A stretch of 64,000 nucleotides of DNA, from positions 186,001 through 250,000 of the forward strand of contig NZ_JAAKEL010000003.1 of assembly GCF_011039205.1 (NCBI RefSeq). The letters are read 5' to 3'. Positions 51,921-60,701 of this stretch are shown in pieces; the stretch's first letter is position 1, and every line of letters starts with the position of its first letter. A program made the position numbers and the translations under genes. The notes beneath the pieces were generated by a model. It did not search any database, was not told the origin of the DNA, and saw only the letters and a list, made by a program, of their open reading frames with translations. The stretch is from Dysgonomonas sp. ZJ279 (GTDB lineage Bacteria > Bacteroidota > Bacteroidia > Bacteroidales > Dysgonomonadaceae).

Positions 51921-52765
51921 CTATTTACAATTTTCATGATATACTTGGCTATAAAATTGATCGAAGCTGTTATAAGGAATAGCAGCAATCCGATAGCCAT
52001 AAGCGAACTTAGTTTTAAGCCATCGGCCTCTCCGAATTGATTGGCTATGATACTAGCCATTGTATTTCCTGTATCGGATATGCTTTGAGGTATATTATTT
52101 GTATTTCCTATCAGCATGGTTACAGCCATTGTTTCGCCTAATGCACGCCCGAAAGCTAATATATATGAGGCGAAAATTCCCGATCCTGCAACGGGGAGGC
52201 TTACTGTTCGTATTACCTCAAGATTAGTTGCTCCTAAGCTGTATGCTGCTTCCTTCAATTCGTTGGGCACCATCGATATAAATTCGGTGCTTAATGATGA
52301 AGCGTAAGGGATAATCATAATCGCCAAGATAATGGACGATAATAATACGCCGAATCCTTGTGCACTGAGTCCCATATCAACAAGAATGGGGCGTAGTACA
52401 TAAAATCCCCATAAACCGTAAACGATCGATGGTATGCCGGCTAGTAAATCTACAATAGAACTAACTACTGTTGCTATTTTTTTACCTCTGAAGTATTCGC
52501 CGTTAAACAAGGCAATCGACAGTGAAAAGGGTATACAGAACAGTAAGGCAAGAATAGATGTGATAAGTGTACCTGTAATGAATGATAAGGCTCCAAACTG
52601 GTTGTTGACCGAATCCCATTCCGAAGAAGATATGAATCCGATGAATCCGAAGGATGAGAAGGCGTCTATGCTTTTGCTTATTAAGCCATAGACTATACCT
52701 GCTGTCAGAAGTAATATCAAACAAGAGGCTATAAAAAGTATTATCTTAAATATTTTGTCTTTCAT
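51917..52765 (-). CDS. pstC: Phosphate ABC transporter permease PstC
   Basis: A 282-residue inner-membrane permease with about six spans. It has VDLLAGIPSIVYGLWGFYVL, the coupling motif ELKEAAYSLGATNLEVIRTVSLP, and the PstC-typical GRALGETMAVTMLIGNT. It lies 63 bp after pstS and overlaps pstA by 4 bp (ATGA type). Confidence 0.95.
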   Translation of the reverse strand: MKDKIFKIILFIASCLILLLTAGIVYGLISKSIDAFSSFGFIGFISSSEWDSVNNQFGALSFITGTLITSILALLFCIPFSLSIALFNGEYFRGKKIATVVSSIVDLLAGIPSIVYGLWGFYVLRPILVDMGLSAQGFGVLLSSIILAIMIIPYASSLSTEFISMVPNELKEAAYSLGATNLEVIRTVSLPVAGSGIFASYILAFGRALGETMAVTMLIGNTNNIPQSISDTGNTMASIIANQFGEADGLKLSSLMAIGLLLFLITASINFIAKYIMKIVNR

Positions 52766-52828
52766 CTTAACGAGTATATAAACCCTTTGTGTAATTTAAA
52801 ATTTAAGTAAAAGAATATGAGTTCTTAC

Positions 52829-53875
52829 TTATTCTGTAACAATCGGATTTCCGTTAAAAGTCATTGACTTAATAATTGCCTGCGTTTTTTCAAGAGCAGC
52901 GGGCGATAGTGGAGCATAGTGAGTTTTTGCTGCAATATCTTGTCCTTCTTTGCTTATAACAAAACTAAGCAGGTTGCTGAGTGATTTGGCTGTGTTTTCA
53001 CTTCTGTTATTATATCCTTGTTCTTTGTAAGCAATTATCCATGTGAAAGTGCTGATAGGGTAGGCTTCAGGATTAGGCGAATTGGTAATCATCAGGCGGG
53101 TATCAGCTGGCATATCTACGTTTGCAGCAGCAGATATACTTTTGGTATCGGCTTTGATAAAATGACCTGCACTATTTTGTAGCGATGCGGCTGTAATGTT
53201 CAGAGCTAATGCATATTCAGAACCGATATATCCGATCGAACCTTCTGTTTCGGCAACAATACCTGCTACTCCCGGATTTCCTTTAGCTGCGATTCCGGCA
53301 GGGAATTTCAGCGATTTACCGCTACCTATTTCATTCTTCCAATTGTCATTCACTTTGCTCATATAGTCAGAGAACACAAATGTTGTTCCACTGCCATCCG
53401 AACGATACACGGCAGTTATTGCTTTGTCAGGGAAAGTTATACCCGGATTTAATGTTTTAATTTTTTCGTCATTCCATTTGGTGATTTTACCTCTGTATAT
53501 ATCTGAGATAACTTCGGCAGTCAGTCTCAAGTCTGTAACATTAGGTAAGTTGTATGCCAGCACTACGGCTCCGAGTGCAGTAGGAATATGTACTATATCT
53601 GCACCCATATCTTTTAGTTCGGCATCAGATAAAAATACATCAGTAGCACCGAAGTCAACTGTTTTGTCTTTCAGACTGCGAATACCTCCGCCACTACCTA
53701 CGGCTCCGTAAGTAACATTGTTTCCTGCTGTTTGAGAGTAACTTTTAAAAACGATATTGTAGAATGGTGCGGGAAATGTAGCTCCTGCTCCCGATAATTT
53801 TGCTCCGTTTTTGTTAGATGAACTACAAGAAACTAGAAGTAAAGCTGCGAAAGCGAAAAATAGTATCTTTTTCAT
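52829..53875 (-). CDS. pstS: Phosphate-binding lipoprotein PstS
   Basis: A 348-residue periplasmic phosphate-binding protein with lipobox LVSC (Cys17). Phosphate-contact motifs: LSGAGATFPAPFYN near the mature N-terminus, GSGGGIRSL, and YRSDGSGTTFVFSDYMS. It is the first gene of the pst-pho operon. The 443-bp upstream gap (53876-54318) should hold its promoter, but I see no clear TAnnTTTG box close to the start. That gap also contains a perfect palindrome. Confidence 0.96.
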   Translation of the reverse strand: MKKILFFAFAALLLVSCSSSNKNGAKLSGAGATFPAPFYNIVFKSYSQTAGNNVTYGAVGSGGGIRSLKDKTVDFGATDVFLSDAELKDMGADIVHIPTALGAVVLAYNLPNVTDLRLTAEVISDIYRGKITKWNDEKIKTLNPGITFPDKAITAVYRSDGSGTTFVFSDYMSKVNDNWKNEIGSGKSLKFPAGIAAKGNPGVAGIVAETEGSIGYIGSEYALALNITAASLQNSAGHFIKADTKSISAAANVDMPADTRLMITNSPNPEAYPISTFTWIIAYKEQGYNNRSENTAKSLSNLLSFVISKEGQDIAAKTHYAPLSPAALEKTQAIIKSMTFNGNPIVTE

Positions 53876-54068
53876 ATTTTTTCTTATTTATATATCGTGA
53901 CTTTATTAATTCTGATGCAATATTATTTCATTATTATAACACTTCTGCTACGCAATTGTTACGTAATGGTTAAGATTATTTTACAAAAGGTTAATTGGTA
54001 GATAGACAAATAGGTAGTTCAATCTGAGTTTGATATTATAAAACGAGCAGTAACATTTTTATTTGAAT

Positions 54069-54167
54069 CTGTCATCCCGATACGCAGTGAGGGATCTGTT
54101 ATCTCTTGAGTTTATTAGTCAACATGCTTATTTTATATAGATCCCTCACTGCGTATCGGGATGACAG
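54069..54167. repeat. Perfect 29-bp inverted repeat, REP/MITE-like
   Basis: Left arm 54069-54097 and right arm 54139-54167 are exact inverse copies, with a 41-nt loop. The arms begin CTGTCATCCCGATACGCAG. It shares the TGTCATCC and GGATCT ends with the element at 15690-15758. It lies between the end of the AddB-like gene and pstS and may act as a terminator of the former. The rest of 53876-54318 holds no gene I can support. Confidence 0.9.
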
Positions 54168-54318
54168 AGTGGACGATAGAGACTAGCTCATAACGCATAA
54201 TTATATGATGGTTATACTAAACTAACGTGAGTTTAAGCAGATAAATTGTAAAGAAAAGTATATGAAGTTTAGATTATGTTAGGATATTGTTGGCTTTCGG
54301 TTAAGGCCGACAATGCTT

Positions 54319-57204
54319 TTATTTTTTACAAATATTGGTAAAAGTGCACCATTTGCAAGCTTCGCCCGTAGGGGTTTGGTTGAATGGTATTTCGGGATTG
54401 AATATTTCTTCGAGGCAGGTATCGAAATGTTCTTTGAAATCTTTTCGGTACGGTGTGAAATCAATGATTCGTTTGTCTTCACGCTCGGGTTTATAGATGA
54501 CATCGGGATCGAATCTGTTATCAAACAGATTGCGTAAATAGTATATACCCGGTTCTATAATTTTTTCGGGTTGCTCCATCATATACAAATGGGCATACAT
54601 AAAAACCTGCATAACGGCTTTCGGGCGGTCTTTCAGTTCTTTGTCGAACAAGTCTTTCATTGCCCGATATCGAAGAACACCTTTGCCTGTCTTATAATCG
54701 ATAATTCGGGTGTGTCCTTTTACCTCGTCCACACGGTCGATGAAACTTTTAAGAGATACTGTTTCGCCCGAAGGTAAAGGATAATCTATCTTGATTCGTT
54801 TTTCAGATTCGATGTATATAAATGGTGTCAGTTTTGCATCGGTTGCTAATACACGTTTTATATATTTACGCAGCACCTCACCTGTCAGAAAGTTTTGTCC
54901 TGTCAGTTTCTTAATTTTTTCTGTTTTGAAATAGTTTTCGGCAAACGATCTTTCTATTGTTTCGGTCAATAGCTTCTCGTCTTTAGCTATTTTGTGTAGC
55001 AGATCGGCTGTAACCATTTTACCCTCGAACGGTTTGTATAACCATTCTATTGAGGAGTGAAAGATAGTACCGAAAGTGCTGGCTTCTATTGTCTCCGTAA
55101 TTTCGTCCTCTTCATCCATTTTCTCGATGATGGACAAATAGAATTGTAGCGGGCAGTTCAGATAAGTGTTAATCGAACTGGCCGACAGGCTTCTGTCTCC
55201 ACCTTGTCCGAAAGCTTTCATTTTATCCATTATCTGAGGCGTTTTCCTGATGGAGATGGATAAACTTTCGTTCGATGATACTTTATAGGTAGCAAGCTTC
55301 TCTTGTATATCGAATTTGTCGGCGTACAGGTGTTTTATTTGTTTGTAGTAGCGGCTGACTTCGCCCATTTGTAAACCTTCGGTACGAGTATCGTAAAGCA
55401 GATATATGCGCTTAGCCCTGTTTATCATACGGTAGAAATGGTATGCGAATATGCTGTCCTGATGCTCGTATGTCGGTAGTTCAAATCCTCTGCGCAGGTT
55501 GTAGGGTATAAATGAGTTTGTTGCTTTTTTCAGAGGAAATATGCCTTCATTCATCGACATAATAATGAGATTGTCGAAGTCTAAGGCACGTGTTTCGAGC
55601 ACCCCCATTATTTGTAACCCAGATAATGGTTCACCGCTGAATGGTACACTGATACTTACTATCAGTTTTTTCAGTAGTTTGAAGTAAGTTTCGACTGTCA
55701 TATCAGGCGCAGCATCTTTCAATGCATCTTCCATCTTGTTGATCGTCTTGTAATATTCCACTATAAATTCACACTCTATGTCTATCGATCGGGCATTTAT
55801 ATCTTCATCTTCGTTTTCATTGTTCACCGACAACAACGTTTTCAGTGCAGCTAAGATGTTCTTAAGATATTCGGGAATATCCTGCCATCGCTCGATAGGA
55901 GCAAATATCAGTTTAAGTAACGGATGAGTTTGCAGTTCACCAACCGAAACCACTACTTTATTGTATTGAATGATATTTTGTTTCAATCGTTTGGCTTCAT
56001 CTTCCAGTACATTGGTAATGTACCGATGGTTGAGGATAGCGAGTACAGGACGGTAGTAAAAGCTTATCTGTCCACCCGATTTCTTAATATTACGCTGGAT
56101 ATTAAATATATGCTCCATCAATCCCGATACGGACGTATTGTTGAGATTATATCCCATCGTTACGTTTATTTTATCTATCTCTTCGGGAATGGAATAGAGG
56201 GTAGGCAATAGTAAATTCTCATCGGGTAATACCAATGCTGTATTCATTGCCTTATCAGACGAGACTATCTGTTTCTCGTTCAATAACGATTTTATAATAG
56301 TATGGACATATTTTGCCTGACCTACTGCCGATGGTATACCGATAGCTTCAATAACAGGTAAATCCATTGTTAACTCTTCGGCTTCAAGTGTGAGCTGTGA
56401 TGGAAATAGCAGACGATTCTTATCGATAAAGAATGAAGCTTTGTTTTGTGCATCCTTTACTAATGGTGATGAATAGTCCCAATAAAAATCGGCAATGCCT
56501 CTTTTTTGAAGATAGCTGAGGAATTTCTCCTCCGACTTACTATGACCGTTAAGTCCTACAAATATGATTTTTTCGAAAGGTAATTCTATCTCTTCTTTAC
56601 GTAAGGCTTTCTCGGTCACATCACGAAAAATCATTCCTTCGTATGCTTGTCCTTTTTCCCTTAATTGTTCTCTTAAGGTTGTATAAAGTCGGAAAAGTAC
56701 CTGCCACATTTCGAGGAAGTCTTTCTTCTTGTCATTATCGCCGATGGGTAGAAAATTAGACCAGAATCTTTTTATAGCTTCTATCTGATCGTCGGTCAGG
56801 AAATCGAATCCTGCATCTATTTCTTTCAGATCGTAGATGTTGCGGAAGAGTTGTTCTGCATCCACCAGATATTTATCTACATCGTCGAAGTCGTTGAGCA
56901 GCATCTCTCCCCAATATAAAAACTCGTCGAATGTCTCTGTCGATTTACTTATCTGAATGTAAATATCATAAAGCATGAAAAGCATTTCGATACGATCGGC
57001 TTTCTTATACGGACTTAGTTTTTCAAACAGATCGGTAACAGTCAATACTTCGGGCGAAAAGATCGGCTTTTTCGCTATTTGTGATAAGTAGTGCTGAAAA
57101 AAGATACTTGCCCGCCGATTAGGGAAAACAAAGGTAAACCGACTGATTTCCTTATCGTAGGTTTTATAATATGTTTGGGCAACATTATAGAGAAATGGTA
57201 TCAT
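54319..57204 (-). CDS. AddB-like PD-(D/E)XK nuclease with iron-sulfur cysteines
   Basis: A 961-residue protein of the AddB/RecB-nuclease type, which processes double-strand DNA ends for recombination. The N-terminal two thirds resemble a worn UvrD-like helicase without a Walker A motif (FVFPNRRASIFFQHYL at about 24-39). The C-terminal third is the PD-(D/E)XK nuclease (STFGTIFHSSIEWLY, and IIDYKTGKG around residue 840). Four cysteines, Cys684 (NCPLQFYL) and Cys950/953/959 at the very end, are spaced as in the 4Fe-4S staple of AddB. The partner helicase-nuclease AddA is not adjacent: an alkaline-phosphatase-type gene lies upstream. A conventional DNA-repair role is likely. Confidence 0.88.
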   Translation of the reverse strand: MIPFLYNVAQTYYKTYDKEISRFTFVFPNRRASIFFQHYLSQIAKKPIFSPEVLTVTDLFEKLSPYKKADRIEMLFMLYDIYIQISKSTETFDEFLYWGEMLLNDFDDVDKYLVDAEQLFRNIYDLKEIDAGFDFLTDDQIEAIKRFWSNFLPIGDNDKKKDFLEMWQVLFRLYTTLREQLREKGQAYEGMIFRDVTEKALRKEEIELPFEKIIFVGLNGHSKSEEKFLSYLQKRGIADFYWDYSSPLVKDAQNKASFFIDKNRLLFPSQLTLEAEELTMDLPVIEAIGIPSAVGQAKYVHTIIKSLLNEKQIVSSDKAMNTALVLPDENLLLPTLYSIPEEIDKINVTMGYNLNNTSVSGLMEHIFNIQRNIKKSGGQISFYYRPVLAILNHRYITNVLEDEAKRLKQNIIQYNKVVVSVGELQTHPLLKLIFAPIERWQDIPEYLKNILAALKTLLSVNNENEDEDINARSIDIECEFIVEYYKTINKMEDALKDAAPDMTVETYFKLLKKLIVSISVPFSGEPLSGLQIMGVLETRALDFDNLIIMSMNEGIFPLKKATNSFIPYNLRRGFELPTYEHQDSIFAYHFYRMINRAKRIYLLYDTRTEGLQMGEVSRYYKQIKHLYADKFDIQEKLATYKVSSNESLSISIRKTPQIMDKMKAFGQGGDRSLSASSINTYLNCPLQFYLSIIEKMDEEDEITETIEASTFGTIFHSSIEWLYKPFEGKMVTADLLHKIAKDEKLLTETIERSFAENYFKTEKIKKLTGQNFLTGEVLRKYIKRVLATDAKLTPFIYIESEKRIKIDYPLPSGETVSLKSFIDRVDEVKGHTRIIDYKTGKGVLRYRAMKDLFDKELKDRPKAVMQVFMYAHLYMMEQPEKIIEPGIYYLRNLFDNRFDPDVIYKPEREDKRIIDFTPYRKDFKEHFDTCLEEIFNPEIPFNQTPTGEACKWCTFTNICKK

Positions 57205-57246
57205 TTTTTCATTTAATGGGATTCAGATACAAAGTAATAAAAAAAC

Positions 57247-57274
57247 AAGTCCCTGTAAATGTTTACAAGGACTT
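57247..57274 (-). terminator. Terminator after the alkaline-phosphatase-superfamily gene
   Basis: A 13-bp stem with one mismatch (57247-57259 with 57262-57274). On the minus strand it is followed directly by TGTTTTTTTT. It lies 21 bp past the stop at 57295 and separates that gene from the AddB-like gene. Confidence 0.8.
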
Positions 57275-57294
57275 ATTTTCAGAATTTGTGAGTC

Positions 57295-58179
57295 TTATTT
57301 TATGAAAGCATCCGAAATGGGAATGCCTCTCCATGCTTGCGGACGTTTAAGTCCGAATATTTCGGCAATGGTCGCGCCATAGTCGTAATCTATAATAACA
57401 TCTTTTATTTCATGCCCTTTCTTAATTCCCGGGCCACACATTACGATAGGTACTTCTACTTCGTAGAGTGTTTTTCCTCCATGACCTTTTTCTATTCCTC
57501 CATGATCGGATACAACCATAATAATGGTCTCATTTTCTATTCCTGCATCTTTTACGGCTTGCACTATTCTGCCAATTCTTGCATCGACATTTTCGAGTTC
57601 AGCATAATATTCGGGAGTATTATGTCCGGCACTATGACCAATATGATCAGGTTCGTCCAGATGAATAAATGTGAATAATGGCTTCTCGTTTTTGATAATG
57701 GTTACTGCTTCGTCTACACAAAGGTTATCATTGTCGTTGGTCGGTATAACGAAGTCTATAATTTCTTTTTCCACAAGATATTCTATGCCTCCCCAACTGT
57801 ATACAACAGCAGTCTTGGCTTGAGGTAATTGTTCTTTTATTATAGTATAAATGGAGGGGAATTTACCATATTGGCTAGTTGCAGCAGATGGTATTTCGGG
57901 TGTTTGGCTTCCCCATTCGGTGTAGCCATGTAGGGTAGGACTGGCACTCATAAGCATAGAGGCCCAATTGACAGCGCTGGATGAAGGCAGAACTGATCGG
58001 GCTTTTAGAGACCAGGATCCATCTGCCGCCAATTTCTTCAGATTAGGCATATTTGCTTTGTTGTAAGCGTATGCGCCGAATCCGTCGCAGCCGATTAGCA
58101 CTACATGTTTGACATTGGTAGCATTTGTATGTAATACAATACCTAAACAGAAAATAAGTAAGATCAGTCGGTTTTTCAT
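57295..58179 (-). CDS. Secreted alkaline-phosphatase-superfamily enzyme (phosphodiesterase type)
   Basis: A 294-residue member of the alkaline phosphatase/nucleotide pyrophosphatase superfamily with a signal peptide (MKNRLILLIFCLGIVLHTNA). Metal-binding and active-site segments: VVLIGCDGFGAYAY at the start, PSSSAVNWASML (nucleophile Ser/Thr position), HLDEPDHIGHSAGHNT and VVSDHGGIEKGHGGK. It should cleave phosphate mono- or diesters in the periplasm. It is near the pst-pho operon but separately terminated, so membership of the phosphate regulon is only a possibility. A TAGATTTG -7-like box is 29 bp upstream of the start. Confidence 0.88.
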   Translation of the reverse strand: MKNRLILLIFCLGIVLHTNATNVKHVVLIGCDGFGAYAYNKANMPNLKKLAADGSWSLKARSVLPSSSAVNWASMLMSASPTLHGYTEWGSQTPEIPSAATSQYGKFPSIYTIIKEQLPQAKTAVVYSWGGIEYLVEKEIIDFVIPTNDNDNLCVDEAVTIIKNEKPLFTFIHLDEPDHIGHSAGHNTPEYYAELENVDARIGRIVQAVKDAGIENETIIMVVSDHGGIEKGHGGKTLYEVEVPIVMCGPGIKKGHEIKDVIIDYDYGATIAEIFGLKRPQAWRGIPISDAFIK

Positions 58180-58207
58180 TAGTGTCGATTATTTAAAGTT
58201 AGATATA

Positions 58208-58215
58208 CAAATCTA
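58208..58215 (-). promoter_or_regulatory. Candidate -7 box (TAGATTTG) for the 57295-58179 gene
   Basis: The minus strand reads TAGATTTG, a match to TAnnTTTG, 29 bp before the ATG. No clear -33 element. Confidence 0.4.
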
Positions 58216-58351
58216 CAAAAATTAATCAAGGATTATAGGTTTATATCCCCTTTTACCCCTTTATGTAGACGTATTTGCCCATTTCGTATATTTACTTAAA
58301 TAAATCATTTGAATAAAATGTAAAGTAGCTGTAAGATAGTTTTCAATTTTG

Positions 58352-58359
58352 TATCTTTG
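58352..58359 (+). promoter_or_regulatory. Candidate -7 box (TATCTTTG) for ilvA
   Basis: TATCTTTG, 33 bp before the ilvA ATG, matches TAnnTTTG. The -33 region is not convincing. Confidence 0.45.
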
Positions 58360-58391
58360 TTTCGCTTATTCTAAAAATACTATAACGACAT

Positions 58392-59654
58392 ATGCAAACA
58401 CGATTAACAGATGAATTTGGTCTTCATATAGAGGAGGCGTTAGACCGATTGAAAGGCATTGCTAAAGAGACTCCTTTGCAGTATCTGAATTCATTATCTC
58501 AATATTTTGAAGCTAATATTTATCTGAAGCGAGAAGATTTACAGGTTGTTCGCTCATACAAGCTGCGAGGAGCTTATAATATGATAAGTAGTCTCGACCC
58601 CGGACTTCTGAAAAAAGGTGTGGTTTGTGCCAGTGCAGGTAATCATGCTCAAGGATTTGCATATAGTTGTAATCGCTTAGGCATAAAAGGTGTTGTTTAT
58701 ATGCCCAAAATAACACCAAAACAAAAAATAAAACAGACCAAAATGTTTGGCAATGGTCATATCGAGATTGTATTGGAAGGTGATACATTCGACGATTGTG
58801 CAGATGCCGCAAAAGATTATTCGCATAATCATAATATGACATTTATTCCTCCTTTTGACGAACCTCGGATTATTGAAGGACAAGGAACTGTTGGCCTGGA
58901 AGTTTTGAATGAAATGGGCGAAATGCCATTAGATTATATTTTTATACCTATCGGTGGCGGTGGATTATGTGCCGGAGTTGGTGCTTATGTTAAGGATTAT
59001 TCGCCGGCGACTAAGGTTATAGGTGTAGAACCTACGGGAGCAGCGAGTATGAATGCAGCTTTTAAAGTAGGGCATCCGGTCACACTTAATCGCATAGATA
59101 AATTTGTAGATGGCGCAGCTGTAAAACGGGCGGGAGATCTTACTTATCCAATCTGTGCAAAAGTAGTCGATGATATGTGTTTGGTTCCGGAAGGAGAAGC
59201 CTGTACAGCTATTCTCAAATTGTATAATGAGAACGCTATTGTAGTAGAACCTGCAGGAGCATTGAGTATTGCGGCACTGAATCATTATGCATCGGAGATA
59301 AGAGGTAAAAATGTGGTTTGCATTGTTAGTGGCAGTAATAACGATATCGATCGTATGCAGGAAATAAAAGAGCGATCTTTGATTTTCGAGGGGTTGAGGC
59401 ATTATTTTATTATACGTTTTGCTCAGCGCCCGAATGCCCTAAAAGATTTTGTGAATAAAGTGCTAGGCGATAGTGACGATATTGTACGTTTCGAGTATAT
59501 GAAAAAGAATGAGAAAGAATCAGGGCCTACTCTTGTCGGTATAGAACTCGATTCTATTGACGAATATGAAGGGCTATTAGCTCGCATGCGTGACTATGGT
59601 CTCGACTTTACAATTCTTGATCCCGATAGCGATTTAGGGCGATATATACTTTAA
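58392..59654 (+). CDS. ilvA: Threonine ammonia-lyase (biosynthetic type)
   Basis: A 420-residue fold-type II PLP enzyme that turns threonine into 2-oxobutanoate, the first step of isoleucine synthesis. The PLP lysine is Lys57 in VVRSYKLRGAYN, the phosphate loop is GGGGLCAG, and SASNHAQG-type sequence reads CASAGNHAQGFAYSC. The C-terminal ~85 residues (FAQRPNALKDFVNKVLG to the end) form a single ACT-like regulatory domain, so feedback control by isoleucine is likely. No other ilv genes are adjacent; it stands alone on the plus strand. Confidence 0.95.
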   Translation: MQTRLTDEFGLHIEEALDRLKGIAKETPLQYLNSLSQYFEANIYLKREDLQVVRSYKLRGAYNMISSLDPGLLKKGVVCASAGNHAQGFAYSCNRLGIKGVVYMPKITPKQKIKQTKMFGNGHIEIVLEGDTFDDCADAAKDYSHNHNMTFIPPFDEPRIIEGQGTVGLEVLNEMGEMPLDYIFIPIGGGGLCAGVGAYVKDYSPATKVIGVEPTGAASMNAAFKVGHPVTLNRIDKFVDGAAVKRAGDLTYPICAKVVDDMCLVPEGEACTAILKLYNENAIVVEPAGALSIAALNHYASEIRGKNVVCIVSGSNNDIDRMQEIKERSLIFEGLRHYFIIRFAQRPNALKDFVNKVLGDSDDIVRFEYMKKNEKESGPTLVGIELDSIDEYEGLLARMRDYGLDFTILDPDSDLGRYIL

Positions 59655-59724
59655 GAAAGACTAAAATTCATTTTAGTACGTTCTACATTACATATGTTTT
59701 AGAATGTACTATTACTACGTTATT

Positions 59725-60696
59725 ATGATATTGGCAAATAAATTTCGTTTCCGCTATATAGTTCTATTTTCATTATTTCTACTTTCCCAAGCTTATTGTT
59801 TAGCTCAAGTTGACAGCTCCTATATTCGTCCGTTTGATCAGAAACTGGCAATACGTGCCTACGTTATGGATTCTTATAGTGCATTATCGCAAGATTATGA
59901 CTACGATACTGAATACACATACCGTCCTAATAATCCAATTAGTCTGGGGCTAGGTGTATCGTGGAAAAACTCTTCGTTAAGTGGTTCCTATGGTTTTGGT
60001 TTTATGCGGGATAAAAAGAAGGGAAATACAAAATCTTTTGCTTTTCAGTACCATTATTATAAGCGAAAATATGTGTTCGATCTCTTTTTCCAAAACTATA
60101 AAGGTTTCTATCAGGAAGACGCTTCGGATAAAATGATTGCATTTTGTCCTGATATAAAGCTGATTCAATATGGTGCTTATGGTCAGTACTTTTTTAATAA
60201 CAAAAAATTTTCATACAAAGCTGCATTCGATCAATCTGAGCGGCAGATGAGGTCTGTAGGTAGTTTTCAGATCGGCGGAGGTGTCTTTTATAACGATATA
60301 AGGTCCGACTCTTCGCTTGTGTCTTTAGGGCGTTACAACCAGAAGAATTTGCAGATAGGGATAAGTGGCGGCTATGCACATACATTTGTTATAAAAAAGA
60401 ATTTCTACGTAACGGGTTCATTTTCTCTGGGCTTAAATGTGGCGACAGACGACATCAATAATTTTTACAACAGCAAGATAAACTTTTTTCCCTCTATGTT
60501 TCCTCGGGCTGCTGCCGGATATAATGGGAAAATTTGGTCTCTGAGTGTTTCGTTTGTAAATAACAGGATGGTGCTCATGACTCAAGATAGCCGAAGCCTG
60601 AATGTCGATTCGGGCAGTATGCAAATAAACTTCATCCGACGATTCAATTCGGCTCCCAGCAAAATAATCGATAAATTACCTAAGAGGTTTCGCTAA
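59725..60696 (+). CDS. DUF4421 outer-membrane-type protein
   Basis: From the ATG at 59725 it has 323 residues (an ATG at 59704 would add seven). A signal peptide (FRYIVLFSLFLLSQAYCLAQ) precedes a beta-rich sequence with alternating aromatic and polar residues (NPISLGLGVSWKN, SFAFQYHYYKRKYVFDLFFQNYKGFY, FYVTGSFSLGLNV). This matches what I recall as DUF4421, a Bacteroidota family presumed to form an outer-membrane beta-barrel. Function unknown. It follows ilvA by about 70 bp and ends 5 bp from the convergent phosphoethanolamine-transferase-like gene. Confidence 0.8.
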   Translation: MILANKFRFRYIVLFSLFLLSQAYCLAQVDSSYIRPFDQKLAIRAYVMDSYSALSQDYDYDTEYTYRPNNPISLGLGVSWKNSSLSGSYGFGFMRDKKKGNTKSFAFQYHYYKRKYVFDLFFQNYKGFYQEDASDKMIAFCPDIKLIQYGAYGQYFFNNKKFSYKAAFDQSERQMRSVGSFQIGGGVFYNDIRSDSSLVSLGRYNQKNLQIGISGGYAHTFVIKKNFYVTGSFSLGLNVATDDINNFYNSKINFFPSMFPRAAAGYNGKIWSLSVSFVNNRMVLMTQDSRSLNVDSGSMQINFIRRFNSAPSKIIDKLPKRFR

Positions 60697-60701
60697 AAAA
60701 C

